A DNA stretch of 64,000 nt, from NCBI RefSeq assembly GCF_947623445.1, contig NC_135240.1:1364001-1428000 (forward strand), given 5' to 3'. Positions 46,743 through 59,806 of the stretch are shown piece by piece. Position numbers and translations under genes: made by a program. The notes under the pieces are model-generated. The model searched no databases. It was not told where the DNA came from and saw only the letters and a list, made by a program, of their open reading frames with translations. Origin of the DNA: Clavelina lepadiformis (lineage: Eukaryota > Chordata > Ascidiacea > Aplousobranchia > Clavelinidae). Within the stretch, counting starts at the first letter, position 1; each line of letters begins with the position of its first letter.

Positions 46743-49277
46743 TGTATCAAAATTAATGAGGCTTTATGATGAACTCCAGTGAAAATACGGTTTAGTCCTC
46801 CATTGGTGGATCAATGGTCGCAATTAAACGTCAGATATCAAATCAACACACAATACTCGTAATACGAATCCTAAACAAGCTACAAAAGAATTTCAAAGCA
46901 GCTCGTTGATCTTAATTTGAATTGAAAGATATACGTTAGTCCCATCGTATAGAATATAGATAACTGGACTCCACTGACTGGGAACACGACCTACAATGAG
47001 CGTTTAATCGAGTTAGGAATCGTTTGCAATAAAACAAGCGCTTCCACAATTATTCTCAGTCCGACATCGGTTGTTATTAAACAGGCAATGAAAGAGATAC
47101 CACTACGTCACAATTCATGAAAATGTGAATTGTTTAATCAATTAAATAAAATATCTTACAATGAGGAAATGAAAAGGAAATGACTCATAACAATAACTTC
47201 GCAAGATATTTAAGGAAATAAAATCTAAACAATTGCTTGATATGAAGCTTAATAGAACAGACAATTATAAAGAAAGTTAAAAATTTTATTTATAAATAGC
47301 TGCGATATGCACGAAAGCTTTGTTCTGACTCAATGTTACAAAACGCATATAAGATTAAATGTAACAAGCACATGTCGCCTTATGGAACAATGCAATGAAA
47401 TTTCAATTAAATTTATTTTAAATCAATTTAAATTTAACCATCAAGGTGGCTTCTCAAAGGATGCCAGACCGGTAATACATTTATACATTGTACGTAAAGT
47501 GCGCGAGGTTGTTAATAAATATGGCCGACATTGAACGAGCAAAATTTTGTTGCGCCGCGGAATTTTGTCGATGTCGAACCCGGTGAGACTTTACCAATTA
47601 TAACGAGGTACTACCAGGTAAATATTCCTGTGTCAGAAGCATTGTATTGGGTGAATGGGACGATTACAACGTGTTACTATAAATTAAGGCAGGGATGTCC
47701 AACCTGCGGCCCGCTAGTCATTTTCACTCCAAAAGTATGTATTTTATGTACCCATTTTTCTTGAAATTTAATAGGTTTTGCGGCCCATTCAACTATTTCA
47801 AGAGACAATGCGGCCCACTATAATAAAAGGTTGGACATCCCTGAGTTAAGCATTCCTTGTGTCAGAAGCATTGCGAAGTCATTTCATGACAAATATATAT
47901 AAAAATGCTTCAAAGCGCATTATTAGATTTGATTACAAATTCCTGGACACCAGTTGCATTTTTAAATTGCCGTTTTCAAAATTCAAATTGGAAAGGTTAT
48001 AACTGTTCGTCCATGGTAACTTTTTATCGAGATCATTATATTCCTTATCGTCGTGTTTCACTCATTTTTCTGTTATGCCTTTCACTAGTTTTACGGTTTT
48101 GATGCTAAAAGTATAATTTTCTTTATTTTTAATCGAAATTTCTTGATTATTTTTCTTTCGTTCCTTACGCATCATCACAATTTTTACCCTTTGAAATGAA
48201 TATTAGATTATTTAGCACATATAACCGGAAACATATGTAAGTACTCGGTTAAACACTCTAGCACCCACTTACTGTTTTCACAAAGACGGCAAATAGGCTA
48301 CCAGGTCTTTTGAGCACCTGAGCACATTAACTGACAAATTTACTTATTAAATTTATTTATTTAGCGACCTATGAAATAGCGTTATGAAAGTAACCTACGT
48401 TATTATACGTTTCTTGATCAGCAGATGCGGTTATTTGTAAAATAGATAAAAACTAATCAACGTGTTAACCTCTAACTACCACTGAAAATATCTAACACAG
48501 AACTCTAGCTACCACAGAACTTAAAGGTTTTCTGTCTTCAAACAGTGAAAACTGAAAACTTTGGCTGCAATGTTTTATAAAAGCAACTCCAGTGACTAAA
48601 GAAATTAGTAAACATTGAACAATGATTCAAAACCACAGCGGGTGACACAAAAAGCAACGATTCAGAAAGTTATCAATTTTACTATTGAATTTTAGTTCAA
48701 TTTTAACGGTAGCGATTTGAGGACTGACCGAACTGAAACAACGAAGAACTGCAGCAAAGTCGGTAAATGTTTCGGCTGTGCTATTTGCTATCTGAACTTA
48801 TATTATATTTTAAAAACTTGTTCTCTTCATAAACAACCTTTGATTGATCACATTCAGTATGGGAAAAAAGTTACGCCTAATAGGTCTCGGCCAATTTGGA
48901 ATTTATAATTCTCTCTGGGGAATAAAGATTTTACCGCTGTGGCTATACCAAACAATTAGACGCATTTCATAGGTTTCGACTGTAATAAATAATAATGATA
49001 GAAATTTACTTTATTTTGTGTAATATAGTGAGAATCTAACTCTTTTTAAGGTTTGAGATTACAACACCTAGTTATGAACCCTGGTAATAAGTGCGAGGAG
49101 AATTAGATTAAGACTTCATACTTCGCTACAAAAGGGCCAAAGGAAATTTTTCAATTAATGTGAAATCAGGTGAAATCAGTACAAAACTCCACTCAACTCA
49201 GGTGAAATCAGTACAAAACATTAATTAAAATTAGTATGAAATGAAAGACCTGCTATTTGCCGTCTTTGTGCAAACAG
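46743..49277. other. Semaphorin upstream region and spacer
   Basis: It holds the 5' flank of the semaphorin gene and one hAT MITE (47690-47843). ORFs at 47307-47534, 47531-47764 and 48717-48908 are not supported by family or splice signals. No promoter element can be named with confidence. Confidence 0.4.
47690..47843. mobile_element. 154-bp hAT MITE
   Basis: Perfect inverted ends CAGGGATGTCCAACCT and AGGTTGGACATCCCTG, with inner GCGGCCCA repeats. The flanking octamers AATTAAGG and AGTTAAGC match at 6 of 8 positions, so the duplication has aged. Confidence 0.8.
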
Positions 49278-49839
49278 TTAGTGGATACTAGAGTGTACGA
49301 GGATACCACCAACGTCAACTTAGGATGTAAAATGGGTCATCGATCTGCGTTTGTGGTCAGTCAAGGTTCACTTGTGAGAGTGCCGGATAAAGCACGTGGT
49401 GAAGGCTGTTTCATATCATGCGTGTGTTCAGCAAATGGTTCTCTGCGCCCGTGCACTAAACTGCCCTGCACCGATGTACAGAAACCCTGCAAGCTTGCCG
49501 GTCAACTAAGAAGTAAGTATATTCAGTAAAAAAACAAACCGCGCTTCTATGGGCCGTCTTTTCCATTGCCAATGTTATAGGTTTACCACAAATATAACAA
49601 TTAGGCTATAATATGTGGTTAAGCTATTTATGGAAAAAAGTATCCTTTTGCAAAAGGATATGCGATATTTTCCTTGGGATAAGTTTTGACATTTTCTTAT
49701 TGGTAAATAAACACTTCTATCAAAGGTCACGGCAGCAGTTTTAAGGTGGATTGCAACTTTTGTAATTGCTTTGCGGGAAATGTCACTTGCACCACTCGTC
49801 AATGCCAGGCTACAGATATCCAAAAAGGTGCTTTTACGG
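49278..49839 (+). CDS. Cysteine-rich secreted protein, two exons of a partial gene
   Basis: Exon 49278-49512 (after acceptor TTTGTGCAAACAG, donor gtaagtat) has CFISCVCSANGSLRPCTKLPC in its second half. Exon 49726-49839 (donor gtaagg) reads SSFKVDCNFCNCFAGNVTCT and then TRQC. Both end in phase 1 and join cleanly. The spacing C-x2-C-x-C-x(5-7)-C-x4-C is that of small VWC/pacifastin-like modules found in secreted or matrix proteins and protease inhibitors. Neither the start nor the end of the gene was found. Function not assigned. Confidence 0.55.
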
Positions 49840-51730
49840 GTAAGGCATAGCTAAATAATGTTTCTTAGGTTTACTTTATCACTTAAGTAAACCGAAGCAT
49901 ATATCCTTTCTCTGTTGTTACCAGCAGATCTCTCTCCATGAACAGCTACGTGGTTTGCGATTTTTTTGTTGCTTAGCCTCGCGGTGGCAGCAAAGCGACG
50001 CTCGTCTTGACATTCCAAACAATGCGTAACATTGCCGACGAGAATGAATTGTGTTGGTTCATGCTTAGCTTTTGCGCTGTTGCGTATATCTGGACCGTAT
50101 CCACATTCCACACTATTGGGAATAATTTGGGACTCTTAAATTTTAAAATATCCAAAAAATTACTGTAACTTATAAGAACTGTTGAAACTCCCGATGCAGA
50201 CTTTATGTTGATTGGGGGTGACACGTCACAACAAAGATGTTAAGAAGGCTTTTGTTGAAGTCTTTTGCTTTTTAAGTGATTCGGGAATTGAAGGTTTGTT
50301 GTTCATTTCTCACCGGCAGTCCGGCACTGACTTGAAAGTGGGAATTATTGAACACCAAGTTTTAACGCCGCATATTTTAACGCTTCGTTATTCACGTTAA
50401 ACCTGTCCGTTTAATTGAAATATTAAAATAACAAAGACTCGCCCATTCAATTTCATTTTGCCCAACTGGCTTTCCCCACCGCCATTTTCTGCTTAGAAAT
50501 ATGGCCGACGTTTTCAAAACAATGATCAACGATTTGTTTCTCAGTCCAGAACTAGGCAGCTTCGAGCGCTGGATCAACGAAATCTCACGTCTTGTCTTCA
50601 GACTTTAGAATTCTGCTCATCAACCGGGTATGTCGATTTGATTTCAGCCATATTTTGCTTACACGGTAAGAATATGCACCTTTGGAGATGTATTTCTGTA
50701 CTTAGTAGGACCTGTACGCCCCATCGCTCGGTTTAGAGTCAAATGGGCCAAATTTCAGCACTTTATTGTTGCAGCCAGAATGACAATGTCAATATTCTCA
50801 TTGTCAAATCCGGCAGAATTATGAATGGTCAAGGCCAATAACTTTATTCTTGAAATGATTTCCTGACACCTACGTCATTGGTATATCTCCTTCCCTTTCT
50901 AACTATGGACTGTTTGACAATCATGTAGATTAGTGGACACGGTTTTGTTTGGCGTTTTTTTATAGCTACCTTTGCATTCTGTTCGCTTCTCGACACTCAG
51001 TGCAAACGGCAGTTCTCTTCCGTTGGTTGAACTGTCATTTTTGATTTTATTTATCAGAAAATTTTACTTCTGTGTGATTACTGGTCACTTGAGTGCGAGT
51101 CCTTTTTTATACTCGAAAGCTGGAGTTTTATTTCTCGAAATGACTCTTACATAATGCAGTTTCGGGTACAATTGCGCACTTCAAGCGATGTAGTATAATA
51201 CGAAGCGTCAATTCTTTTGAAAGGCAAAAACAAATACGAATGCAATATTGACACAGCGTGAACTTTTAAGCAACAATAACTTACAAAGTAAGCACGAAAA
51301 GAAACGAAAAAAAGTTATAGAAAAGCAGAAAAAATTCGGAAATCTTTGAAAATCATAAACGTCCTGCGTCCATAAAAAAGAGCCCATATAGGTCAACCAA
51401 ATGACATCAGCAACAATGACAGAGTTGGCTTACATCCATCTTGTCTTATATTGTTAAGTGATAACTACAGCAAATTATTGCTGCGCTGCAAACATAATTC
51501 ACAGTTTTTGTTATCAAGGAATTTGTGGGAGGGAAATTAAATATATAATGTTTGGAAGTGGATTTATTATGTTTATAAACTCGGAAACTTATCGCTTTCA
51601 GCATTATAAAGATATCTATGTCGTCACAGCAAGGTTGGTCCAAGACTGTCGAAAAAGAAACAAAGTAAAAAGTTTACGCCAAATTTCCGAACCAGTTCAC
51701 ATGACCATGGATGGTATCATGGAAAACCGG
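49840..51730. other. Spacer, possible small exons only
   Basis: A minus-strand ORF at 49851-50111 (ECGYGPDIRNSAKAKHEPTQ) is open between plausible splice sites but matches nothing I know. At 50503-50610 the plus strand reads MADVFKTMINDLFLSPELGS and stops after 36 codons; it could be a first exon. Nothing is seen in 50620-51730. Confidence 0.3.
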
Positions 51731-51732
51731 CG

Positions 51733-54700
51733 TCATACAGTTTTCAAAATCTGTCCATTGCTCATTGGCATTTGGTTATAGTGGTCAGCGTGCGAGTTCG
51801 TGTACCTCTGTTGCTGACCAGGCGTGTAATGCATCAAGACTGGCTGTGGCCTGGCCTGGTAGCCAGGCATGGTCACCGGGTTGTTCAGTTGGTAAGTCGT
51901 CGCTGGGATCACAGTAGTCGTGGCTATTGGCCTCTGATGGAACTGGTTGACTACCGTATCGGTGGACCGGACTGGGTAAACGCATTCTTGTCGTCGGCTT
52001 GTTAGAACAGACCCATGGCCGGTCGTATACGTCGGATGATCGTTGTAAGGTCCATCGTTCGACTGGCAAGTGCTACTGCTTGGTGTCGTACTGCAGCGCA
52101 TTAATTCTTCACTGTTCACCATTGGCGCGACGGAATGCATAACCCTGGCCGCAGTGGTGCAGCACTTTTGCATGTCTATTGGGTGATTTTGCGGAACCCC
52201 GCTGACACTTCCGTCGGAGTTGCTACTCCCCAACGACCCCGTTTTGTTTGGGGTACCCACCCGTTGAGGAGAAGCACCATTTAATGGGTAACTGTGCGTG
52301 GGTGTGTGATAGACGTCACCGTTTTGCCCCAACAGGGGTACGCTGGTCTGCTGCTGGTATTGCCGCCTTTGGTGGGTCACCGTGGGTACAATTTCTTGGT
52401 CACCCGTTTTACCGGCGACATATTCGGCGTGACCCCGACTTCCAACGCTGCGGTTATCCGCCTGTTTCAGTTTCCTCTTGTTTCGGTAACAAACAAAGAA
52501 GAGGATTACAAGGATGAGGATGATGAAAGCTCCCAGACTTGCTCCCAGAGTAGGATAAAGAAGTTTGAAGTCGGAATCCGTTTTCGGATCAGCCACCGGG
52601 GCATTACCTCCACTTGGTTGTTTTACTATGTCACAATCGTCTCCGGTTTCTTGGCCAGCGTTTGTGTTGTCGCCGTTGTCGCCGCCGTCGCCTTTAACAA
52701 TCGTGTCGCCACCGTCTCCATCGCCTTCGTGCTCAGTGGTGACCTCTTCAACTGGTGGCTTGATTGTAATGGGCAGGGTGGTCACTTCGCCACACAGCTT
52801 GTCCTCCACGATGCGCCTGCTTTGTAATGACGTCTGAATGACGTCGGTGGAGCTGATACAGATCTTGTACCTTTTCCCAGGCTCGAGGTTCGTCACCGTG
52901 TAGGGGTGAGCCGTGGGGCGAATGCGGAATTCTCGGGGTGACCGATCGATGATCCCGTTGGGGAATATTTGTGCAACTGACACCTTCAAACGCTTTCTAG
53001 TGCTGGGCAGCATGATCTGTACCGAGTTGGGTGTTAGCGTGTCGCTTTGTATGATCAGCTGAGGTCTGAAGGCTGTGTTGCTTGCTATTGCAGTTGTGCT
53101 GGTTGTTGTAGAAGTCGACGGGGTGGGCCGGTATAAGGGCTTGTCACAAAGCATGCCTTTGTATCCAGTTAGGCACCTACGCAAAGCAATCGGTTAAACT
53201 TACTTGATGATGTTATATAACACAGCAACCATCATCGAAACCGTAAACTTGTACATTCCTTTATTGATGCACACTCATATATTATTATTACGCATATTTG
53301 GCGACGACAAATTACAGTGCTAGCAAACGTGCTATAGGGCATAGGCTGTTATTACTATTGAACTAACATATGTGCCGTAGTTTTTGTTTTGGTGGTCTTA
53401 CCTGCACACCGGCCGAAACGAGGTCCTGTTTATGTAACAAGTTGCTCCGTTTGCGCAGGCCATAGCTGCGCACAAGTCTATATTAGGTCTTCGACTTGTT
53501 GGGGAAGGTTGGGGTATGTTATTGGCGCCGCTGTGTTTTCCTGGTGACCCACTGGGTAGAAAAAATTACAATTAAGCCGCATACATGTTTGCGTTTGACC
53601 GCACACCCTAAATCAGGTGAAATTATTCGTAATTTTTTGTCTCAATCCTTGCCTGCAGTCCCGTTGGTAAAGCGCAATCAATGGACGCCCAGTGAGTTCC
53701 GGTGGTTGACTGCACTTCGCTTGGTTTACATTTCTGAACGCACCTCTAACGCGCCTGAAAAAATTAAGTCGTCTTTTAAATTTATTGTGACCTAAAAAGT
53801 CATTTAAATTTTAAAAGCGTATCTTGCATCAGGGTTATTCCATTGAAATCGCAAATGGTACAGATGTGCGTTGGTCACCTCATGAAATTTGTCAACCAAC
53901 TGATGGCGCAGTCACAATTCCAAGGATTGTTGGTGAGATCCAAGAAGTTGAGATAAACCCCGCGGGGTATGAAGCCTTCGCTTAGGGTGGAAAGTTGTAA
54001 GCTGCCGAGATCTAATGTTTTCATTCTTCGCAAGTTAGTTAGGAAATTGCCGTCCAGTGTCGTAATGGGGTTGTGGGAAAGATTCAGTGTTTGCAGCGAT
54101 GTCATGTTGCTGAAAGGTAAAACAGGCGTTTCGTTAAACTCACGATTTCCGCAAATAGGGCTTGAACGGGAAATTAAAAGCTCCTTTTTCCCCGAAATAA
54201 TTCTTAGAGTCGTCTCGTTGAATACGTCCATGATTCTGACTTAATAACAGTGATTTAAGGATTTATTAAACGAATTTAAAATCGCAATTTGCGAACATTA
54301 CAACGAAACCCGCGTCATTGAAGCATTGAACTGGCGGTTTCGCACGTTATAAAATTGCAAAGCAATTTGCCTCCAACGCAGAACACAACTTTATTTCAGC
54401 GATATTAGAATTCTTATCTGCGTTCTCAGCGTATCGATCGCTGTCTCAATGAAGCACCAAGACTAAGTGGCCTATCGATGGCTGTCAACGAGGACCTCGA
54501 TCTTCATCGGAATTGTTGGTAACTTTTAAATACCTTCTGGCATCCGATTAATATTCACTGACGACGGGCCGGCAGTCAATATCGCGCCACTAGAAGCTGT
54601 GTAGCTAAATGGTGGTTTTATCAAAGCATACCTGATTATTTGCGGTACCCGGTGTATCTGGTTGCTGCTGATGTCAAGCACCCTCATGTTACTCAGACCC

Positions 54701-55934
54701 CCGAAAAACGTCGACGGCAACTGATTAAGACGATTTCTTGACAACTGAATGACACAAGATAAAGAATGATATCCCATACTGCTGTACAGACGTCACACAC
54801 ACAAAGTTAACACGCCAACAAAATTTTTCCTTTCAATCAAGCCCATTTCAAGCTATTCAAATCCGCCAACTTCTCCGACAGCTGCCATGACAACGCTTAC
54901 CTCGAGGTGTTCCAGGTTGACCTGCCTGAGACCGTCTGGACGGAGCCGGACTAATTCATTGCCGCCCAGGCAAAGACGACTCAATGCCGGGCAGGCGACG
55001 ATTTTAGGGAAGTCGGACAGTCGGTTGTTACTCAACTTCAATTCGAGTAAATTGCTCATGTTTTTCAACGCATCGCGGTCAATTGAGCTAATTTTGTTGT
55101 TTTCCAAGTATATTCTAACGACGTTCGGCATCCCTACATCAACAAGTTTATATTAATAGACTTCATTTACGAGTGAGGTTATAGTTGGATTGAAGAACAA
55201 TGTATGACGGCATAATCAAGCGTCATTTATAACACTCGTTGTGGTAAGCTTCGACAACTTTAAGCTGTGTTCTAAGGAAATTTGTACAAAGCAGGATAAA
55301 AGCGGCCATTTTGTAATGGTATTTGTGAGCTGCTTTCCTACCTGCGAAAGCATTTCTTGGGATACTCGTCAAGCGATTGTCAGATAACTCGAGATTCTGC
55401 AGTTGTTTCAATTGCAAAAATAACGAAGGTTTGAAAGCGCTGTCATTCAGGCGGTTTGAAGATAGACTAAGTAGTCTCAAACTCTGTAGAAACGAATTCA
55501 AACATCAATTGACTATGCAGTTGGTAGTTGCGATGATAAACGCGTCCTAACAGTCGTTTGGAACATTTGTCGTGCTCATAGTCTCGTGCAAAAATCTTAA
55601 CACCAGCATGTAATTAATGACGGTGGGACAGCACAGGTTCAGTCAAGGGGTCATTTTTTCAACCACGCCTGATTCTGCACCCAGTGAGTAACCCAGACTA
55701 AATATTTACCTTCAGTCGTGACAGCGATCCGTCAGGAATGGTCGTTATTTTGTTGTCAAACAGAAAAAGCATCCTGGTGTCAGCTGGTATATCCACCGGC
55801 ACAGAGGTGAGTCCTCTGCTCTCGCACCACACTTCTTTGTTGTGGCAGTCGCACGCTGAAGGACACGCCACAATTGCAGGCACACCTGACGTCACGACAA
55901 GTAAAAACAAAAATGTTTGGCACAATAAATCCAT
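51733..55934 (-). CDS. VASN-like: Vasorin-like LRR/EGF/FN3 receptor, 921 aa
   Basis: Eight exons: 55710-55934, 55342-55483, 54901-55133, 54632-54744, 53879-54235, 53653-53754, 53402-53551, 51733-53176 (2766 nt, all phases agree). Signal peptide MDLLCQTFLFLLVVTSG; LRR N-cap CPSACDCHNKEVWC; then VPVDIPADTRMLFLFDNKIT, close to vasorin; about ten leucine-rich repeats; LRR C-cap from NPWNCDCAISWL to KCSQPPELTGRP; an EGF module split over two exons (CANGATCYINRTSF...CLTGYKGMLC); an FN3-like domain (~478-573); membrane segment ~649-671 (LGAFIILILVILFFVCY); a ~250-residue Gln/Ser/Thr-rich tail. This is the vasorin domain order; vertebrate vasorin binds TGF-beta at the cell surface. The tail is much longer than in mammals. 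The intron after 53653 starts with GC, not GT. Toll-like and slit-like proteins are excluded by the EGF-FN3-TM order. Confidence 0.9.
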
Positions 55935-56590
55935 CGCTGTAGTAAGAGGTTTCGTGCTGAATGCTTCTTTTGATAAATTGACCGCTGATTCAACGAGAGG
56001 TCAATTCGAGCCTGACTGGTCCGTGTAAGTCGTTCTGAGCGATTTGTTTATCTTAATTGTTTGTTTACCGCTGTCCATTTCTTTTCAACGAAACGCGGCG
56101 TCTTACACTCTCTGAGTTTTCTAAACTAAACTGTGGTAAACATCAACAGTCGAGTCGTGATCTGCAATGTTCAGCAGAAAATCGCCTATAGCAGCTATAA
56201 GTTCTATGATAAGCATCACTGCGAAAACAAATAAAATCAAAATAAGTATAAAATGAATCGTTTCAGGTTGATTCCAAATGCACAGCTACTGCAGTACTTC
56301 ACCAATCAAATACGCTGGGATTAAAAACAAAGTGTTCACAACATTCTTACAAAGAGCTCACAACATTCTTACAACTACACGTCACTGCGCACAATCAAGG
56401 CGTAGTAATAATAAAATTAATTAATAAAAGAGTAAAACCTTTTTTCCTCTCGGGCGGTCGGCTTAGTCTGAGCGAAGGAGCGTCTGAAGAGATCGGTCAA
56501 CTGCAAAGGGCCGGCCTATTTTTCTGAACGACTTTTGGATTAAAAGTCAATTTGTTGATGGTAAAAATCATTTGGCCGCGAAGTAAAAGG
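55935..56590. other. Vasorin-like gene upstream region
   Basis: No further coding exon is seen upstream of the signal peptide exon. No named promoter motif. Confidence 0.35.
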
Positions 56591-56595
56591 CGCAT

Positions 56596-57321
56596 TTAAA
56601 CTTTATTATCTTCAACATCACTGTCTGGTCTCTTTCTAGCGAGCTTAATGCAGAAGGATATACTTTTCAACGCTTTGAATTTGTCTTTAGCCAGATATGC
56701 GCCAGTAACATTCACGCATGCCATGACGTTGCCGTTGTACACGTCTGTGGAGAAGCCAAGACTGAACTTATTGACCATAAACAGCCATGCACTTCTAATT
56801 ATTGTTGTGTCACATTTGGCTGCAGCTGGAAGCCCAGCTAAATAGTCGAGGTCCTGCCTCAAGATCGACTCAACAACTGACATAGGTCAGGCGCGTCATC
56901 CATGTAATGCTTTTTGTGGCGGCGGTAACTTATTAATGACAAAATGTGAAGAAATATTTGCTAACTTTTGCCGATGACCCCACAACCGGTTATAGACGTG
57001 ATCTAGTTCAAGGGCGTATGCTTCGATTCAGCTCTGCACAGACACCTTGTCTTGCTCATAAACGCTTTTTTCCTGAGTTTGTAGTCCTTGAAATCTGATC
57101 CAAGATAGCGTCGCCAGTAATATCATTCCACCGCTTGAATTAAGAACGACTATTCCCGCCTTTTTATCACATTTTTGAATGTTTATTTTATCATAAGAAA
57201 TAATTTTGTTTTCGCTTTGTGTCGACTGTCTTTTCATTCTCGGACTCTTTTGTTGGAATTGCCTCTGTGTTTTGCGCTGATTGTGAATTGTTTGTAAATT
57301 TTTCTCGGAAAAACAAAACAT
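56596..57321 (-). CDS. Unrecognised minus-strand exons
   Basis: 56596-56883 (ILRQDLDYLAGLPAAAKCD, ending DSDVEDNKV then stop) and 57028-57321 (basic start, then AGIVVLNSSGGMILLATLS) have protein-like composition. A splice acceptor CCTATGTCAG precedes the first, and a donor GACAAGgtgtctg ends the second, but their phases do not match. No domain recognised. They could be C-terminal exons of an unknown gene or chance. Confidence 0.25.
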
Positions 57322-59400
57322 AAAACATAAAAAGATCCTCCTTTTGAACAGAGAGTAATAATAACGTCTGTTTTAAATCTGAAAGCTACGAATGACGAAA
57401 CATCGTTTTAAAAGTAAGCAAACGAACTGCCGAAGCCTCTGTGTGGGGACATTTATATCGCGTCGCATAACGTCACTTTAAACACAATTTGTGGTATGAT
57501 TTGCTCGGAAGTTCTTAATCATGACGAACACATTTGAAGGTGAATAATACAACAGCGGGAAAATTTAATCAAAATTTTGCTTTTTCCCACATCATTAAAA
57601 ATTCCCACATCGTTCAAATATTGTAGTGGTTATGACGTTTGTCTTGTTATTGTATTATCGCCATTTATCAATCTATGACACCAACTCAATCCAAACCTGT
57701 TTTCTGAAACATCCCTAAATTCCTAATCGGCTTCGTTAGCTTCTCGGCCCACGTCGGCATTAAGAATAATACGGAGAGGAAATACATCAGGGCGGTGCTA
57801 CATTGTGTCCGAACCCGAAGCTGTTCATTACGCACCTTTCCGACCTTCCCTTTTCCTGTCATAATAACCGGTTAGCCCCAAATCTCTTGTGCGGCGTTCT
57901 TCAAAGTCTTGATTTCAGAGCTCAAGTCACGTGACCAACAGCGACTACTAGAGTAACTAGACGACTGGACTTAGTACGGAAGTGCACGGTTTATAAACAT
58001 AAGAGCCAAACTGCTAAACCCATATGTATGGTATACGCCATACGGCGAGCGTTGTTTGCAGCCCCGAAGTACATAGGTTTCCTGCAGCGTTTTGTACGTG
58101 ACAGTTGGCCATTTATCAAGTTTTCTGATCTAAAGTCAATTCGATTCCAAATGAACCAAAACCGTTATTTTGAATGTCTGGTTATTGATGAGGTCTGTTA
58201 TTAATGTCCATAAGGCTTTAAAATTTTTATAGGCTTAATGGATATCGCACCGGTCTGTTGTTATGCGCCGCTTGCCCATAAACGTTTAAAGCTCTTGGGG
58301 AAAGACTAACGATATTGTGAACAAATTTTTATAAAACGACTCTTACCGCGCTACAAATCGTTTGAAATAAACAAATGACGTCACCGTTCGTCGCTGATTT
58401 AAGCCACCCCCGATGTTGGGAATGCGCCGTTATTACCAATTCATTTTTCATCGCTTTCCCCTTTTATTCGGTTGGTTTGTTTTTTGAATCTTCGGTCAGT
58501 GAAGTGTATGAAAGAGGCGACTCGTTTGTTTCAAATATCGCGATCGCTTTTACTCGCGCCCCGGCCCCCGGAGTCGACTGTCGAGGAGTAAATCCCAAAA
58601 TTGCTTCTTAAGGAGAATCTGACACGAGCAGCTTTAAAGAGTATTAGAATATCGTCTTACACAGCAGATCGTTTTCAAACTTGAACGCTCAAACTTTTTC
58701 TTGCAAACCGCCACGCAAGTTCTGGAGCGGCGGCCGCAGAAAAATAAGTTCAGGAATGGATTCGTTCTTGGTTTCAATTCTGTTGTTTGATGTTGAAAAC
58801 TTTTCACTGTTCTCCATCTGCGAGCAAACTTTCTTCACAAACTGCTATGCATGAAACCTCGTAGTAATACGTGATTTGCAACTTTATTGCGATTTTATTT
58901 CAACCTAATTGAATTTCATTTACCATTTTCATTTTAACCGATGATGCGAATTATGATGGAATATTAGCTAAAGACGTTAAATGCCGCACGTGATCTAGGT
59001 AAGTGGGCCCAGATACGCAGAACAGCGAGAATTCATCACCTGAAGTGATGTTGTGAGCATCACATGGGTGTCCGTGTAATAGAACAAGCAACCTGAACAA
59101 GCAACCTGAACTGACAACTGCAGCGATCGGTCCTGAAACGATTAGTTGAAATGGCGACAGCTCAAACAACATTTCAACTGAAATTCCTTAATTTAAAAAA
59201 AAAATTTTCATTTTTTAGATTGTGTTTTCAGCGGCTTGAAAATGAATCGCGTTTGTGTTTCAAGAGCGTGCAAGTGCTCCCTTTCGGACGTTTTGTGTGC
59301 TGCCGCAAGTTGCCAATTTTTCAAAATTTTAAGTGATTTTAACGTAAAAATCAAAGTTTCGATTTAATGTTCACCGTAGCGGGGCTGCGTCGTGTAACGC
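57322..59400. other. Spacer with no recognised gene
   Basis: The ORF at 58375-58611 lacks family or splice support. No repeats with clear ends were seen. Confidence 0.4.
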
Positions 59401-59410
59401 AACACCAAGA

Positions 59411-59755
59411 ATGGACGCAGTCAACCGCGAACTTGCGACTCGCTTGACTGAGAAACGAAAACAAGCTTTCCGTGACTTCAGAAATCGTGTCAAAACTTTT
59501 TTCTCGGCAGAAAATTGCGGCGCCGATTTTTTTGCCATCGAAGCTGATGGCGGTGGATCCAGTTACTTGAAAACAACCAGATTAAGGGATAAAAGAGCGT
59601 CGTTCTAATAAACCAAATTTCTTTAATTTTGCCTCGTCCTCGCCCGGATCGCCACCTGGTGTGGATATAACGCTGCTCAGTGTTGATGATAATTGTTATT
59701 TTACTTTACACCGATGGCAATTCGAAAAAAAACTGCATCGTCTGAACCCGTGGCT
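59411..59755 (+). CDS. Unrecognised small protein-coding segment
   Basis: Begins MDAVNRELATRLTEKRKQ, basic and helical, to SYLKTTRLRD. In the next frame (from ~59601) a protein-like stretch SNKPNFFNFASSSPGSP, then DITLLSVDDNCYFTLHRWQF continues to a stop near 59753. A one-base change would be needed between the two. No domain recognised. Confidence 0.3.
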
Positions 59756-59806
59756 CTGATTAATCATTGGAACAATTTTCAAGAGGAAGTTTGTTCGCCT
59801 ATCCTA

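Noticed and set aside
52248-52837. Plus-strand ORFs of 90-177 residues
   Set aside because: They are antisense to the large vasorin-like last exon, which has domain and phase support.
57920-57960. TCACGTGACC E-box-like site as a promoter
   Set aside because: A single short motif with no gene start next to it does not support a promoter call.
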